The position numbers were made by a program, and so were the translations under genes. Under the pieces are notes generated by a model. The model did not search any database, was not told the origin of the DNA, and saw nothing but the letters and a program-made list of their open reading frames with translations. DNA of 64,000 nucleotides from Moniliophthora roreri (lineage: Eukaryota > Basidiomycota > Agaricomycetes > Agaricales > Marasmiaceae). The stretch is from NCBI GenBank assembly GCA_001466705.2, contig LATX02000246.1:1-64000 (forward strand). The letters are read 5' to 3'. This document shows, piece after piece, positions 44,630-55,383 of the stretch. Positions within the stretch are counted from its first letter, which is position 1; the number at the start of each line of letters is the position of its first letter.

Positions 44630-44928
44630 TTTTTCGGAAGAGAAGAAGCTGAAGCAGGCGATCAAATACATCAAATTGAAGCTAGTAAGTACAACACTCT
44701 AGTTCTATTGATTCAAACTGACCCTCAATGCAAAGGCCTCCAAGTAGAATGGTGCAAAGCGAGAGCATGAGCGCAGCGATCGTGGGAAGAGCTACAGCTG
44801 CTGAACAAGGAGATGCGCCATGCCATTTCGTTCTGTGACTGGAGGTCGAAGTGGTGGAAGGAGCAGATAGGATGGAGAGAGAGCGTTTCATCTTGGCTGG
44901 CAGAGGGTTTGATGGCGTACACGAACGA
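44630..44928 (+). pseudogene. KDZ transposase C-terminal fragment
   Basis: Exon-like block EEKKLKQAIKYIKLKL, an intron of about 55 nt (GTAAGT...GCAAAG), then LQVEWCKARAxAQRSWEELQ (x is TGA), LLNKEMRHAISFCDWRSKWW and a run to the N at 44929. The pattern EWCKARARxxRWxEExxLLxEEMRR...WWxxxxG is the usual end of KDZ transposases. The TGA stands where arginine is conserved. The copy is too short to say whether it belongs to the element at 29-31 kb. Confidence 0.6.
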
Positions 44929-44937
44929 NCCCCTCAC

Positions 44938-45759
44938 TGTCACAGAGTCACTTGGACTCTTCGTGGACTCCTCATTTTTCCATGTTAGCGCCAAGAGTGC
45001 ATATTCTCTGATTTCCTGATACGTCCTTTCCGACTCCTTATGAATTTCCCTACTTATCATTTCTTCTTCTCTGACAAGTATAGATATACTAAATTCTCAA
45101 CTCACACAATTTGGCCCTTTCCCCGTTACCCCTTCTTACCTACAACAAAGCACTATCAAGGGCAGACGGAATGCCGGCCCATCTGATTCGGAGCACGCCA
45201 TGCTATGGTTTGGTCAGCCAATGCATGAGAGAGCTTGGTCAACTCTCGAGCGGTGCCTGATGGTCTCGCATGGTGGAGTCCCATAGTCTTGAAGCTTAAG
45301 AGAGTCGCAGTGTCAAATTCTTATTTTAATGGACACTTTATCTTATCTCGACTTGATTCGTCTTATCCTGTTGATTGACGCAGTTTGTATCAGCGCACAG
45401 ACCACTGTGACACTCTCATTGGCAGCTGTCAAAAATGTAACGGAGGAGTCTTTCTTCCTTTTTCCCCTCATCTCAGAGCTGGAGCAAGTCTTTAAGAGTC
45501 CTTTCGAGCGAGTGTCGAGCCCCAGGAACTTAGTAACACAGAGCTAAGTGTTTCGTTCCTTAAAACTTATATTTTTACCTTTCATTATCCGTATCGGATA
45601 GATCTGATCACTGAGGAATCGGATCGATCCCATTGGGCTTGTGCTCTAGTATCAACGATAGTCAGCTACATTCTTCATTCTATTTTACGGCTACTTTACT
45701 AGCATTGTTCCGACCTCTTTCTCTACTAGTCTACGTTTAGACTATCCTTCTCCTCCTCA
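44938..45759 (+). repeat. Family C LTR, third copy
   Basis: 822 bp, nearly identical to 42458-43279, including 7 bp of its upstream flank (CCCTCAC) back to the N at 44929 and the downstream gene start. It looks like a second assembly or allele of the same locus rather than an independent insertion. Confidence 0.8.
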
Positions 45760-45812
45760 TCGTTCAACTTTGCAGGTTTCTAACTTTCCAACTATCATCT
45801 GATCACCCAGAA

Positions 45813-47908
45813 ATGGCATTGGTTCCAGCAAATGCTGCCTCTGCAGCTCCTACCACCGCAGCTCCTCCTGCCACCACCACTCCTCCTACCACCACTGCAC
45901 CTCCTACCACCACTGCTCCTACTGCCACAACGCCAGCTGATGACAATGCTGGTACTGCTATGGCCAACCATATTTGCACTTCTGAAGAGAGTCTTTGGGT
46001 TGAAACCCAGTTCTTCAAACAGTACTGGCAGGAGACCGAACTCCCCTCTCGTCTTCCATTCTCCAAGAAGAAGTGGGTTGAGAAAAATGTTTTAACACCA
46101 TTTATCACACAATTCGACTACAATCATCTACCCTGTGCAATCTTCATTCAGGTATGTCATATCTGTTCTATTCTTCATCATACTAATGTGTTTTCAGCCT
46201 CTACAGAAGATCTTCACCAACAGAGCTCATGCACGTCGTATCAGAAACAGCCTTGCTTCAAATGCTACTCCCAGCAGTAGCATGTCTGGAAGTTCCTTGC
46301 CTCCGCCACCACCTTATACACCCTATGTACTATCGTTACCAACCATGCAGGCTATTAACATGCCTTCCCTGCATCCTCCACCAGCCTCAGCACTTCCGCC
46401 TCCATCTACATCAACTACAACCATCAACCAAGTCATGCCGACACCATTATCTAACGTCCAAGGAGCCTCGGCTTCAGCATTGCCGCCATCTACATTGACT
46501 ATGGTTACGGCTGTTGACCAAGTCACACAAACACTGCCATCATCTAATATTCAAGGAGCCTCAGCTTCAGCTCTACCTTCCAATTCCCCTCCTTCCATCA
46601 CCTCTGTTTCTGCTCCCAACATTGCACCGCTACTGCTGGGGTCCAGGCCTTGCCATTGGAATCCCCAAGTCTCGGCATGATAACCCGAGTGACCAATGGT
46701 TTCAATGAATGGTGTACCCTAAACATAGCGCTTATCAAGGAAGAAGTCAAGAGACGTCATCCACACCTTCGAGGAGGGAGCTACTTTAGTGTTTGAAACC
46801 CAGTCGAACTATGCAGAACATATTGCCCAGTTGAGTTACCTCTTAATGTTGTTGTACCTGTACTGACCTTGAACTAGAAATCAAGAGAATATATCAGCCT
46901 TTGTCGCTGCTGCACTGACACCACTTATCGGCAATGGATGGAATCAATGCAGTGATGCTGGATTCATCCTTCATGCTCTTTACGCACTTCCAAATGGTCG
47001 AACAAGTACAGAAATGTGAGTGAAGCTAGTATAAAAGTAACTCACTTCTCTCACTCTTTGAGCAGGGTCTCAGTTGCAGGTCCTCGTGCAGGAACGTTCA
47101 GAATTCCAGATGAGGCAAAGGAAATGTACGAAAAAGGTTTCGAGGACCACTTAAAGGCATGGAGGACCTTTACCTCTGCCACCGGTATGTTCATGCCACA
47201 CTGTCCTCTTTCACCACGCTCATTTTATCAGGTCTGTTGAGTGACCATGCCAGTAATGAACATACACCTCCAGCCAATGTCGTCACTCCAGAACCATCTA
47301 CCTCCACTTCCGTTCCAGCTTCACCTATGGCCCATTCCACTTCAGTACCTTCTGCTATTACTGTAGACTGTGCCAACATTCCGCCTGCACCATCAATGAC
47401 AAATGACATTCCGCCTGCACTGTCAACAACAAATGACCTTCCATCTGCACCATCAACAACAAATGATGTTCCGCCTGCACTGTCAACAATAAATATTCAA
47501 GATGATATTGAACTGATAATAATGGACGTTGATTCACCATCTAGGCCCGAGTCTATCAAGGAACCCATGGACCATGATGTGGAGATGAGTGGGGCTGTCA
47601 GAGACACGAGGTTGAGTGGGGCTGACAGAGATGGTGAAGTCATGGATGTCGATCATAATGATACTGTTGAAGCTGTGGTAACAGGTAAGTTTTTCGCACT
47701 TCTAATACAAGTTCGTCGCAACTGATAATATTCCTAGGTGACAAAGAAAGCACCTCTGCTTCTGATTCTGCAGAAACCATCAATGATCGTATGTTGTTCT
47801 ATTTATGACTTGGCCCGATTTAGTCATGTTCTTGTACCCTCAGCTCCATGTCATATGTGTAGTCAATATGGACAACGGTGTGTCAAACAAGCTCAGGGCA
47901 AGCGATGC
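45813..47908 (+). pseudogene. HMG-box-like/cysteine-cluster gene, copy beta
   Basis: Exon 1 is 45813-46151, the intron 46152-46197 (46 nt), and exon 2 starts at 46198 (PLQKIFTNRAHARRIRNSLA) and is Pro/Ser/Thr-rich. A frame change near 46630 leads to ALPLESPSLGMITRVTNGFN and EEVKRRHPHLRGGSYFSV, followed by TGA where an HMG-like box would have W. About 80 bp of the box present in copy gamma are missing. Later exons encode ENISAFVAAALTPLIGNGWN, VSVAGPRAGTFRIPDEAKEM, an Asn/Asp/Pro-rich repeat (NDIPPALSTT), DVEMSGA, then PCHMCSQYGQRCVKQAQGKR up to a MITE at 47909. All introns are 45-60 nt. Likely a DNA-binding protein in origin; broken here. Confidence 0.55.
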
Positions 47909-48113
47909 ATCAGCAAAATGGACACCTAAATATATTGGAATAAAATGAGTGAAATACATTATAATGGCCAAAATACATTATAATCATTATAGTGTATTTT
48001 AATGTAATATAATTGTTGTTCCTTTATTTTAATGGATTAAAATGAAGCAAAATGGTTATAATATATTCTGGCTATTATAATGTATTTCGGCTATTATAAT
48101 GTATTTCAGCCAT
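47909..48113. mobile_element. Left part of the ATTATAAT-rich MITE, cut at an N
   Basis: Identical start (ATCAGCAAAATGGACACCT) and subterminal repeats as the complete copy at 49625-50423; ends at the N at 48114. Confidence 0.7.
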
Positions 48114-49624
48114 NGCCGCCATCTACATTGACTATGGTTACGGCTGTTGACCAAGTCACACAAACACTGCCATCATCTAATATTCAAGGAGCCTCAGCTT
48201 CAGCTCTACCTTCCAATTCCCCTCCTTCCATCACCTCTGTTTCTGCTCCCAACATTGCACCGCTACTGCTGGGGTCCAGGCCTTGCCATTGGAATCCCCA
48301 AGTCTCGGCATGATAACCCGAGTGACCAATGGTTTCAATGAATGGTGTACCCTAAACATAGCGCTTATCAAGGAAGAAGTCAAGAGACGTCATCCACACC
48401 TTCGAGGAGGGAGCTACTTTAGTGTTTGAAACCCAGTCGAACTATGGAACAAGCTCACTCCAGCTGAGCAGAAGCCCTATGAGGACAGAGCTCAGATGAT
48501 CAACAAGGCTTGGCAGCACCCTCCACCCACAGAACATATTGCCCAGTTGAGTTACCTCTTAATGTTGTTGTACCTGTACTGACCTTGAACTAGAAATCAA
48601 GAGAATATATCAGCCTTTGTCGCTGCTGCACTGACACCACTTATCGGCAATGGATGGAATCAATGCAGTGATGCTGGATTCATCCTTCATGCTCTTTACG
48701 CACTTCCAAATGGTCGAACAAGTACAGAAATGTGAGTGAAGCTAGTATAAAAGTAACTCACTTCTCTCACTCTTTGAGCAGGGTCTCAGTTGCAGGTCCT
48801 CGTGCAGGAACGTTCAGAATTCCAGATGAGGCAAAGGAAATGTACGAAAAAGGTTTCAAGGACCACTTAAAGGCATGGAGGACCTTTACCTCTGCCACCG
48901 GCATGTTCATGCCACACTGTCCTCTTTCACCACGCTCATTTTATCAGGTCTGTTGAGTGACCATGCCAGTAATGAACATACACCTCCAGCCAATGTCGTC
49001 ACTCCAGAAACATCTACCTCCACTTCCGTTCCAGCTTCACCTATGGCCCATTCCACTTCGGTACCTTCTGCTATTACTGTAGACTCCGCCAACATTCCGC
49101 CTGCACCATCAACGACAAATGACATTCCGCCTGCACTGTCAACAACAAATGACCTTCCATCTGCACCATCAACAACAAATGATGTTCCGCCTGCACTGTC
49201 AACAATAAATATTCAAGATGATATTGAACTGATAATAATGGACGTTGATTCACCATCTAGGCCCGAGTCTATCAAGGAACCCATGGACCATGATGTGGAG
49301 ATGAGTGGGGCTGTCAGAGACACGAGGTTGAGTGGGGCTGACGGAGATGGTGAAGTCATGGATGTTGATCATAATGATACTGTTGAAGCTGTGGTAACAG
49401 GTAAGTTTTTCGCACTTCTAATACAAGTTCGACGCAACTGATAATATTCCTAGGTGACAAAGAAAGCACCTCTGCTTCTGATTCTGCAGAAACCATCAAT
49501 GATCGTATGTTGTTCTATTTATGACTTGGCCCGATTTAGTCATGTTCTTGTACCCTCAGCTCCATGTCATATGTGTAGTCAATATGGACAACGGTGTGTC
49601 AAACAAGCTCAGGGCAAGCGATGC

Positions 49625-50423
49625 ATCAGCAAAATGGACACCTAAATATATTGGAATAAAATGAGTGAAATACATTATAATGGCCAAAATACATTATAAT
49701 CATTATAGTGTATTTTAATGTAATATAATTGTTGTTCCTTTATTTTAATGGATTAAAATGAAGCAAAATGGTTATAATATATTCTGGCTATTATAATGTA
49801 TTTCGGCTATTATAATGTATTTCAGCCATTATAATGCATTGGCCCCACCTGGGGGTCAGGGACAAAAAGAAATAATATTTATTTGTTGCAACCTCCATAA
49901 GTCGAACCCTTGACCTTAAGGTGGATTAGTCAGCAACCTCAGCAGCCATGGGGTGCTCAAGACCACTGTACTATAGTGCCATATACTTACCACCACACAT
50001 AGTGCAATATATCCTCTTACTCAAAAGACCTATCTCCACCCTTTTGCTGTTTCTATTGATCAAATCCCCAACCAAAAGCTTCCCTTCACTTTATAGAGTC
50101 CTCTCCCTGTCCTCTGGAAGGCATAAAAATGCACTGTTTTGATTGCCTCTGTTACAATCTATTTTACTACATTATAATAACTCTGTCTCATTTTATTGCA
50201 TTTTAATACACTATAATAATACCATCCCATTTTATTGCATTTTAATGTACTATAATTATACCATCCTATTTTATTGTATTTTAATGGATTATAATAACAC
50301 CAGTCTCATTTTAATGCATTTTAATGTATTGTAATAGCATTGCTTGATTTTAATCTATTACAATGGACTAAAATCGGCAAAATACATTATAATTTATTAT
50401 ATTTAGGTGTCCATTTTGCTGAT
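49625..50423. mobile_element. MITE with ATTATAAT/CATTTTAATG subterminal repeats, 799 bp
   Basis: Terminal inverted repeats ATCAGCAAAATGGACACCT ... AGGTGTCCATTTTGCTGAT, extending to about 25 bp. The flanking duplication is GATGC (49620-49624 and 50424-50428), and copy delta of the gene has the uninterrupted site (GCGATGCAAGATG near 51333-51346). Both subterminal regions are filled with motifs such as ATTATAATG and CATTTTAATG. There is no transposase. The 5-bp duplication fits no superfamily securely; a one-base shift of the boundary is possible. Confidence 0.8.
49898..49973 (-). repeat. tRNA-like A/B box pair inside the MITE
   Basis: On the minus strand TAGTACAGTGG (49973-49963) fits the A-box consensus fully. 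GGTTCGACTTA (49908-49898) matches the B-box except its last two bases. The 65-nt spacing resembles class II (Leu/Ser) tRNAs, but the arms do not form a convincing cloverleaf. It may be a decayed SINE captured in the centre of the MITE. Confidence 0.35.
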
Positions 50424-50694
50424 GATGCAAGATGTGCGCTGTCAAGAAAAGGGGCTGCTCCCTTGCCGCTATTCCAGGGGGTCGAAAGAGAGGAGCTGAA
50501 GCCTTGGCCCAGGATGATGTTCGACTGCGCAAAGTCAGCAAAACAGCGAATACCTCTTCGGCACCAGCTAGAAGGTCGTCAGATCGTCGTAGGACTGTTC
50601 AACATGTGGGTTCTTTGATTCTATTCTCATTTGTGATGTTCCAGACACTGATGCCTGTATTACAGGGATAAATGCTAGCTCACTTTATCCAACN

Positions 50695-51446
50695 ACACCT
50701 CCAGCCAATGTCGTCACTCCAGAACCATCTACCTCCACTTCCGTTCCAGCTTCACCTATGGCCCATTCCACTTCAGTACCTTCTGCTATTACTGTAGACT
50801 GTGCCAACATTCCGCCTGCACCATCAATGACAAATGACATTCCGCCTGCACTGTCAACAACAAATGACCTTCCATCTGCACCATCAACAACAAATGATGT
50901 TCCGCCTGCACTGTCAACAATAAATATTCAAGATGATATTGAACTGATAATAATGGACGTTGATTCACCATCTAGGCCCGAGTCTATCAAGGAACCCATG
51001 GACCATGATGTGGAGATGAGTGGGGCTGTCGGAGACACGAGGTTGAGTGGGGCTGACGGAGATGGTGAAGTCATGGATGTTGATCATAATGATACTGTTG
51101 AAGCTGTGGTAATGGGTAAGTTTTTCGCACTTCTAATACAAGTTCGACGCAACTGATAATATTCCTAGGTGACGAAGAAAGCGCCTCTGCTTCTGATTCT
51201 GCAGAAACCATCAATGATCATATGTTGTTCTATTTATGACTTGGCCCGATTTACTCATGTTCTTGTACCCTCAGCTCCATGTCATATGTGTAGTCGATAC
51301 GGACAACGGTGCGTCAAACAAGCTCAGGGCAAGCGATGCAAGATGTGCGCTGTCAAGAAAAGGGGCTGCTCCCTTGCCGCTATTCCAGGGGGTCGAAAGA
51401 GAGGAGCTGAAGCCTTGGCCCAGGATGATGTTCGACCGCGCAAAGT
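50695..51446 (+). pseudogene. HMG-box-like/cysteine-cluster gene, copy delta (MITE-free)
   Basis: A third copy of the 3' region between two Ns: the Asn/Asp/Pro-rich repeats (NDVPPALSTI), DVEMSGAVGDTRLSG, an intron, then an uninterrupted cluster PCHMCSRYGQRCVKQAQGKR directly followed by CKMCAVKKRGCSLAAIPGGR. It proves the protein sequence across the MITE site. It is cut at 51447. Confidence 0.65.
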
Positions 51447-51447
51447 N

Positions 51448-52014
51448 CCCTGTCCTCTGGAAGGCATAAAAATGCACTGTTTTGATTGCCTCTGTTACAA
51501 TCTATTTTACTACATTATAATAACTCTGTCTCATTTTATTGCATTTTAATACACTATAATAATACCATCCCATTTTATTGCATTTTAATGTACTATAATT
51601 ATACCATCCTATTTTATTGTATTTTAATGGATTATAATAACACCAGTCTCATTTTAATGCATTTTAATGTATTGTAATAGCATTGCTTGATTTTAATCTA
51701 TTACAATGGACTAAAATCGGCAAAATACATTATAATTTATTATATTTAGGTGTCCATTTTGCTGATGATGCAAGATGTGCGCTGTCAAGAAAAGGGGCTG
51801 CTCCCTTGCCGCTATTCCAGGGGGTCGAAAGAGAGGAGCTGAAGCCTTGGCCCAGGATGATGTTCGACTGCGCAAAGTCAGCAAAACAGCGAATACCTCT
51901 TCGGCACCAGCTAGAAGGTCGTCAGATCGTCGTAGGACTGTTCAACATGTGGGTTCTTTGATTCTATTCTCATTTGTGATGTTCCAGACACTGATGCCTG
52001 TATTACAGGGATAA
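51448..52014 (+). pseudogene. HMG-box-like/cysteine-cluster gene, copy epsilon (3' end with MITE half)
   Basis: 51448-51766 is the right part of the MITE. From 51767 the gene's last exons repeat copy gamma (KMCAVKKRGCSLAAIPGGRK to the stop at 52012-52014), with the 39-nt intron before TLMPVLQG. It is an overlap duplicate of 50104-50692. Confidence 0.6.
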
Positions 52015-52467
52015 ATGCTAGCTCACTTTATCCAACTTTCTTGAACTCAGCCAGATCACTTGGATCGGAAGCTCACCATGGGTACATAATGTAACTCTAC
52101 AGACAATATTGCACAGCATCTCATAGATGCGTTCGCACAACGTTGGATGATGCACGGATCACTCCAGAGTCCTCTTTGGGAGTTGGAATGGACTAGGATT
52201 AGGATTAGGATGTAGGATTGACCAGACTGGCTTAGCCTAGACGGGTGCTGGTGCAGATTAGCGTGGATTAGCGCGGATTGCTTTCTTGACACAGCGCAAG
52301 TGCGGATTAGCGCAGATTGCTTGCTTGACACAGCAGCTTATTTGGGAGTCGGGATGGACTAGGATTAGGATTAGGATGTAGGATTGACCAGGCTGGCTTA
52401 GCCTAGACGGGTGCTGGTGCAGATTAGCGTAGATTAGTGTGGATTGCTTTCTTGACACAGCGCTGGT
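52015..52467. repeat. Tandem copies of an about 150-bp unit rich in GGATTA
   Basis: Two and a part copies of a unit containing GGACTAGGATTAGGATTAGG, TAGCCTAGACGGGTGCTGG and GATTGCTTTCTTGACACAGC, starting near 52170 and 52335. The unit resumes after the hAT-like insertion at 53187. The first 150 bp (52015-52170) are unremarkable. Confidence 0.7.
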
Positions 52468-53178
52468 TAGGGCTCCTAGCAGATCGGATGATCCGCCATC
52501 ATCTGAGCGATGAGAGGTTGGATTCGGATGGCGGATGGGCTCCTCGACGAGCACCATCCAATGGATGGCATCCGACCAATCTGACAATGAGCAGCAGATG
52601 AATCATGCAGTGCAGACGATTGTCATTGGGCTTCGTTAGGTCAACCAGAGTTGTGCCTGGGGCTTTCCATGGTTACCTTTTTGACCTTCATAGTAGTAGT
52701 AGGTGATATATCAGCCATTATCTGTCTGTCTGACTAACCTTTGACTTGTATTTTAGCTGTTTTGGGTACAATATATGAACTTGTCTCAACTCTGTACACA
52801 ACAAATCAAATAGGTATAATTCAGACACCTGGAATCAACTTGGAATGCCGCACAACTAGATCAATGTCCCACACCCCCCTCCCTCCAAGTGGCTCCAAAC
52901 ATCATATTCTCAACATGACATCAAGTCTTGAGGGTCTATAGGGTAGCTTGAGACTTGCCAAAGGGATTGGAGGTGAACAAGGCGACAATACTGATGGGGA
53001 AGCAAAATTTTCACCGTGGGAGGGAGGTTTCATTGTGAAGCGCTGGCTTAGCGCCCATCCGTCGGATTATCGGACCATCCGACGGATACCATCCGCCGAT
53101 GCGGATTGCTCTCTCAATCACCACCATCCGAACGGATGAATCCGTATCCGATCCTAATCCGATCCGCTAGGAGCCCTA
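52468..53178. mobile_element. hAT-like non-autonomous element, 711 bp
   Basis: Terminal inverted repeats TAGGGCTCCTAGC(A/G)GATCGGAT; exact 8-bp target duplication GCGCTGGT at 52460-52467 and 53179-53186. The subterminal regions are full of ATCCG/CGGAT motifs in both orientations. No transposase frame was found. The 8-bp duplication and TAG terminus suggest the hAT superfamily, although KDZ elements also make 8-bp duplications. It is inserted inside the GGATTA repeat array. Confidence 0.85.
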
Positions 53179-53186
53179 GCGCTGGT

Positions 53187-53909
53187 GTGGATTAGCGCGG
53201 ATTGCTTTCTTGATGCAGCGGCTTATTACAGATTACTCTTGAATGCATGTAGATTACCTTACAAGCAAGCGGATTCAATCTGGATTAAGCTGTGGATTGT
53301 GATTTACTTTTAAAATAAATTACTTTTGGATTGGATGGATTGGCTATCCCTATGGCTTGGATTACATGGATCAGAACTCAGGTGCATGCTACGAGTTGGC
53401 GGCAGATTGGCTGGGATTGGCTCTCCTTGGAGGATACTACGAGTTTTTCCCTACGGATTACAATCTGGCGGGCTGCAATTGTTGATATGCGACAACTTAT
53501 CATGCCCGGCGATTGGGCTCAGTGCTCATTCGGTGGCGCCATTTTTGATACTGGGACGACTAGGCTGGGTCGTCGTCCGGGGTAAGCCTCCGGTTCCAGA
53601 GGTGACGGTACCCTCAATCTTCCAGGGCGGTAGATTCTCTGAAGGCGAACAACAAAGGCTCTGGAGTCTGGATCAGTATTCCATCGGAGGGTTGCCATGC
53701 AAGAATGGACTTGTAAGGTACCTGAAAATTGCTTGGTCTCGTTCGTACCTGGGGTTGATTCATACCAGTAAGGAACCAAATACATATCGAATTCGTTGAT
53801 TCCACGACGGGGTAGCTGCGTCATTCATCAAAAGATCATCAAAATCGACAACCACCACATAGGGTATAAAAGACCCCCTGGACGCTAGAGATCCATATCA
53901 TCGTCCCCA
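53187..53909. other. End of the GGATTA repeat, then promoter-side sequence; no gene supported
   Basis: To about 53345 the sequence continues the GGATTA-rich element. An open frame at 53326-53799 has no recognised domain and ends in the upstream region of the next gene, where TATAAAAG occurs at 53866-53873, about 35 bp before its start. Confidence 0.4.
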
Positions 53910-54433
53910 ATGAAGCTCGGCGTCACCAATCTGCTCGTTCTTCTCGCTGCCACGGCCAGTACCGTGACATGGGGACAGACAATTGTTCCGGTCGATTCAC
54001 CTATAGGGGACCCAAACTTTGGTATCCTTAGTCCTAGTGGTGATACTGTCCCCTTGAACGTCGTACGTGTCCTCTCTGTTAGCCCAGGAAAGGAGCAATG
54101 AGTGACTGACTGACTTGATATGACACCCAGCCCATGAACTTCACCTTCAACCCAGTCAACACGTTCGGCGCAGACTATATCAATGTCTACCTCGTTGGAG
54201 GTTTTGAACTAGGTCTCCCTGGACCTCATGCCGCGATCGCTGGAACGCAATTGATTACAGAGTTGAAACCCAGCTCTGACCCCAACGGGCCTGCATACCA
54301 TGTGATGCTGGACTGGGCTCCTTGGCGTCAGATCTTACCAAATGGAAGGATGTATACGTTGTGGGTCGAGGAAAAGTTCAATGCGGGACATCCGTCTACG
54401 CATCCTCAGGTGAGCAATTCGCTCTGTCCTTGA
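53910..54433 (+). CDS. Predicted small secreted protein
   Basis: Exon 1 (53910-54062) encodes a signal peptide (MKLGVTNLLVLLAATASTVT WG, cleavage likely after the TWG/Q region) and a short mature start QTIVPVDSPIGDPNFGIL. A 68-nt intron (GTACGT...ACCCAG) leads to PMNFTFNPVNTFGADYINVY, then an Ig-like, Trp-containing region (VMLDWAPWRQILPNGRMYTL WVEEKF). The frame ends VSNSLCP at 54433; a splice donor (GTGAGC) just before means a further exon may be missing. A TATA-like box lies at 53866. No catalytic motif is visible; resembles fungal secreted proteins of unknown function. Confidence 0.6.
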
Positions 54434-54681
54434 AACTTGGCTGAAATTGGCATGAATAAAAAGGGAGTGAGAAACGACGTGTCGTACTGGCGAAAGTCAT
54501 TTGTGTTGACGGTGTCATGAAGGATCCCGGTAACTTGCATATGTTGGGATGTGATAAAGATCTTGATTTATCTAACAAAGATACGCTAAATACGAAACCT
54601 ACGCAACCAACTGAGAAACAGAATGAGAAAAGGTACATACTATAGACAGGTACCATCAAGAAAGCGTTACTGTATCCCGTT
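54434..54681. other. Convergent spacer between two genes
   Basis: 3' flanks of the plus-strand gene ending at 54433 and the minus-strand gene ending at 54682. Nothing else seen. Confidence 0.4.
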
Positions 54682-55383
54682 TCAATTCGGGATTGGCGCC
54701 AAGCTCCAATCATCCCCGGACCTATTTGCCTCACTCAACGTATCTGGAGTACTCGCCGAAACAAATCCAACCCGAACGCCCACTTTCCTCTTTTCCGAAC
54801 GACTCCCCATGACGTATAAAAGCTTACTGCACCGCTCGACGGTATAGTTGTACCTGTTAATACACGTCTCGCAGGTGGGGCCTCCATCCCAGGACGGAAC
54901 GACGTTTGGGTTGTAGCGGTATTCGTTCAACGTCTAGTTGTGCGAGAAAAAGTAGAGGCTGAGTTGTCGGAGTGATCGTTAGAGGTTTAAACAGATTGAA
55001 GGAAAATAAATGATCTCACCTAGCCGGTATCGTTAGGGTCATTGAGGTTCCTCTGCTGAGCAACGGCGATAGGAGATCCCCACAAGACTTGTGTACCTGG
55101 AACGATGGCGCTAAATCCGTTTGTGGTGGAAGCAGGGTCTGAAAAGGCGTTGCTGACCGCGCGCATGTCGATGTCGCCGGTACATGAGTCTTAGGAGTGG
55201 AAGGATTGTCCTTTGAGAGTTTAAGCAGAAGCTACAGGGCCTACAACCTCGAGGGGAACATCTGCTTGCGTAGCTGCCAGGGTCGCAATTGCAAAGAAGA
55301 CGACTGGCTGTGAAGAATGCGTGAGTTTAGGGAAATGATTGGTCACGTACCGCAATGAAAGCGCTCTTGCTGAGGTTGATCAT
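54682..55383 (-). pseudogene. Secreted-protein-like gene P, decayed
   Basis: Exon 1 (55383-55351) is MINLSKSAFIA. A 43-nt intron follows, then PVVFFAIATLAATQADVPLE, completing a signal peptide. In-frame stops occur after VGPVASA and SFHS (both TAA), at the end of exon 2 (TAG), and where gene Q has W in SLYFFSxNWTL (TAG). The C-terminal exon reads PTCETCINRYNYTVERCSKL LYVMG and VGVRVGFVSASTPDTLSEAN. It is homologous to gene Q (shared VSNAF, IVPG, SLYFFS, EYRY, LYVMGS, RVGFVSA). A two-cysteine CxxC segment is conserved. Function unknown. Confidence 0.55.

Larger units (their letters stand above)
48115..50671 (+). pseudogene. HMG-box-like/cysteine-cluster gene, copy gamma, with MITE insertion
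   Basis: It begins at an N inside exon 2 and repeats copy beta, but keeps the full box-like segment LWNKLTPAEQKPYEDRAQMI NKAW, which resembles the second half of an HMG box (W..LSPEEKxPYExxA). A TGA still precedes it. Exons then follow as in beta to PCHMCSQYGQRCVKQAQGKR, where the MITE at 49625-50423 splits the cysteine cluster. After it come KMCAVKKRGCSLAAIPGGRK and a basic tail (RRSSDRRRTVQH), a 39-nt intron, and the stop at 50671. The cluster spacing C-x2-C-x6-C...C-x2-C-x6-C recurs in other mushroom proteins. Target and function are unknown. Confidence 0.55.

Noticed and set aside
52180..52385. Telomeric repeat (AGGATTAGGATTAGG)
   Set aside because: Only two or three short units inside a longer 150-bp repeat; not TTAGGG and not terminal.
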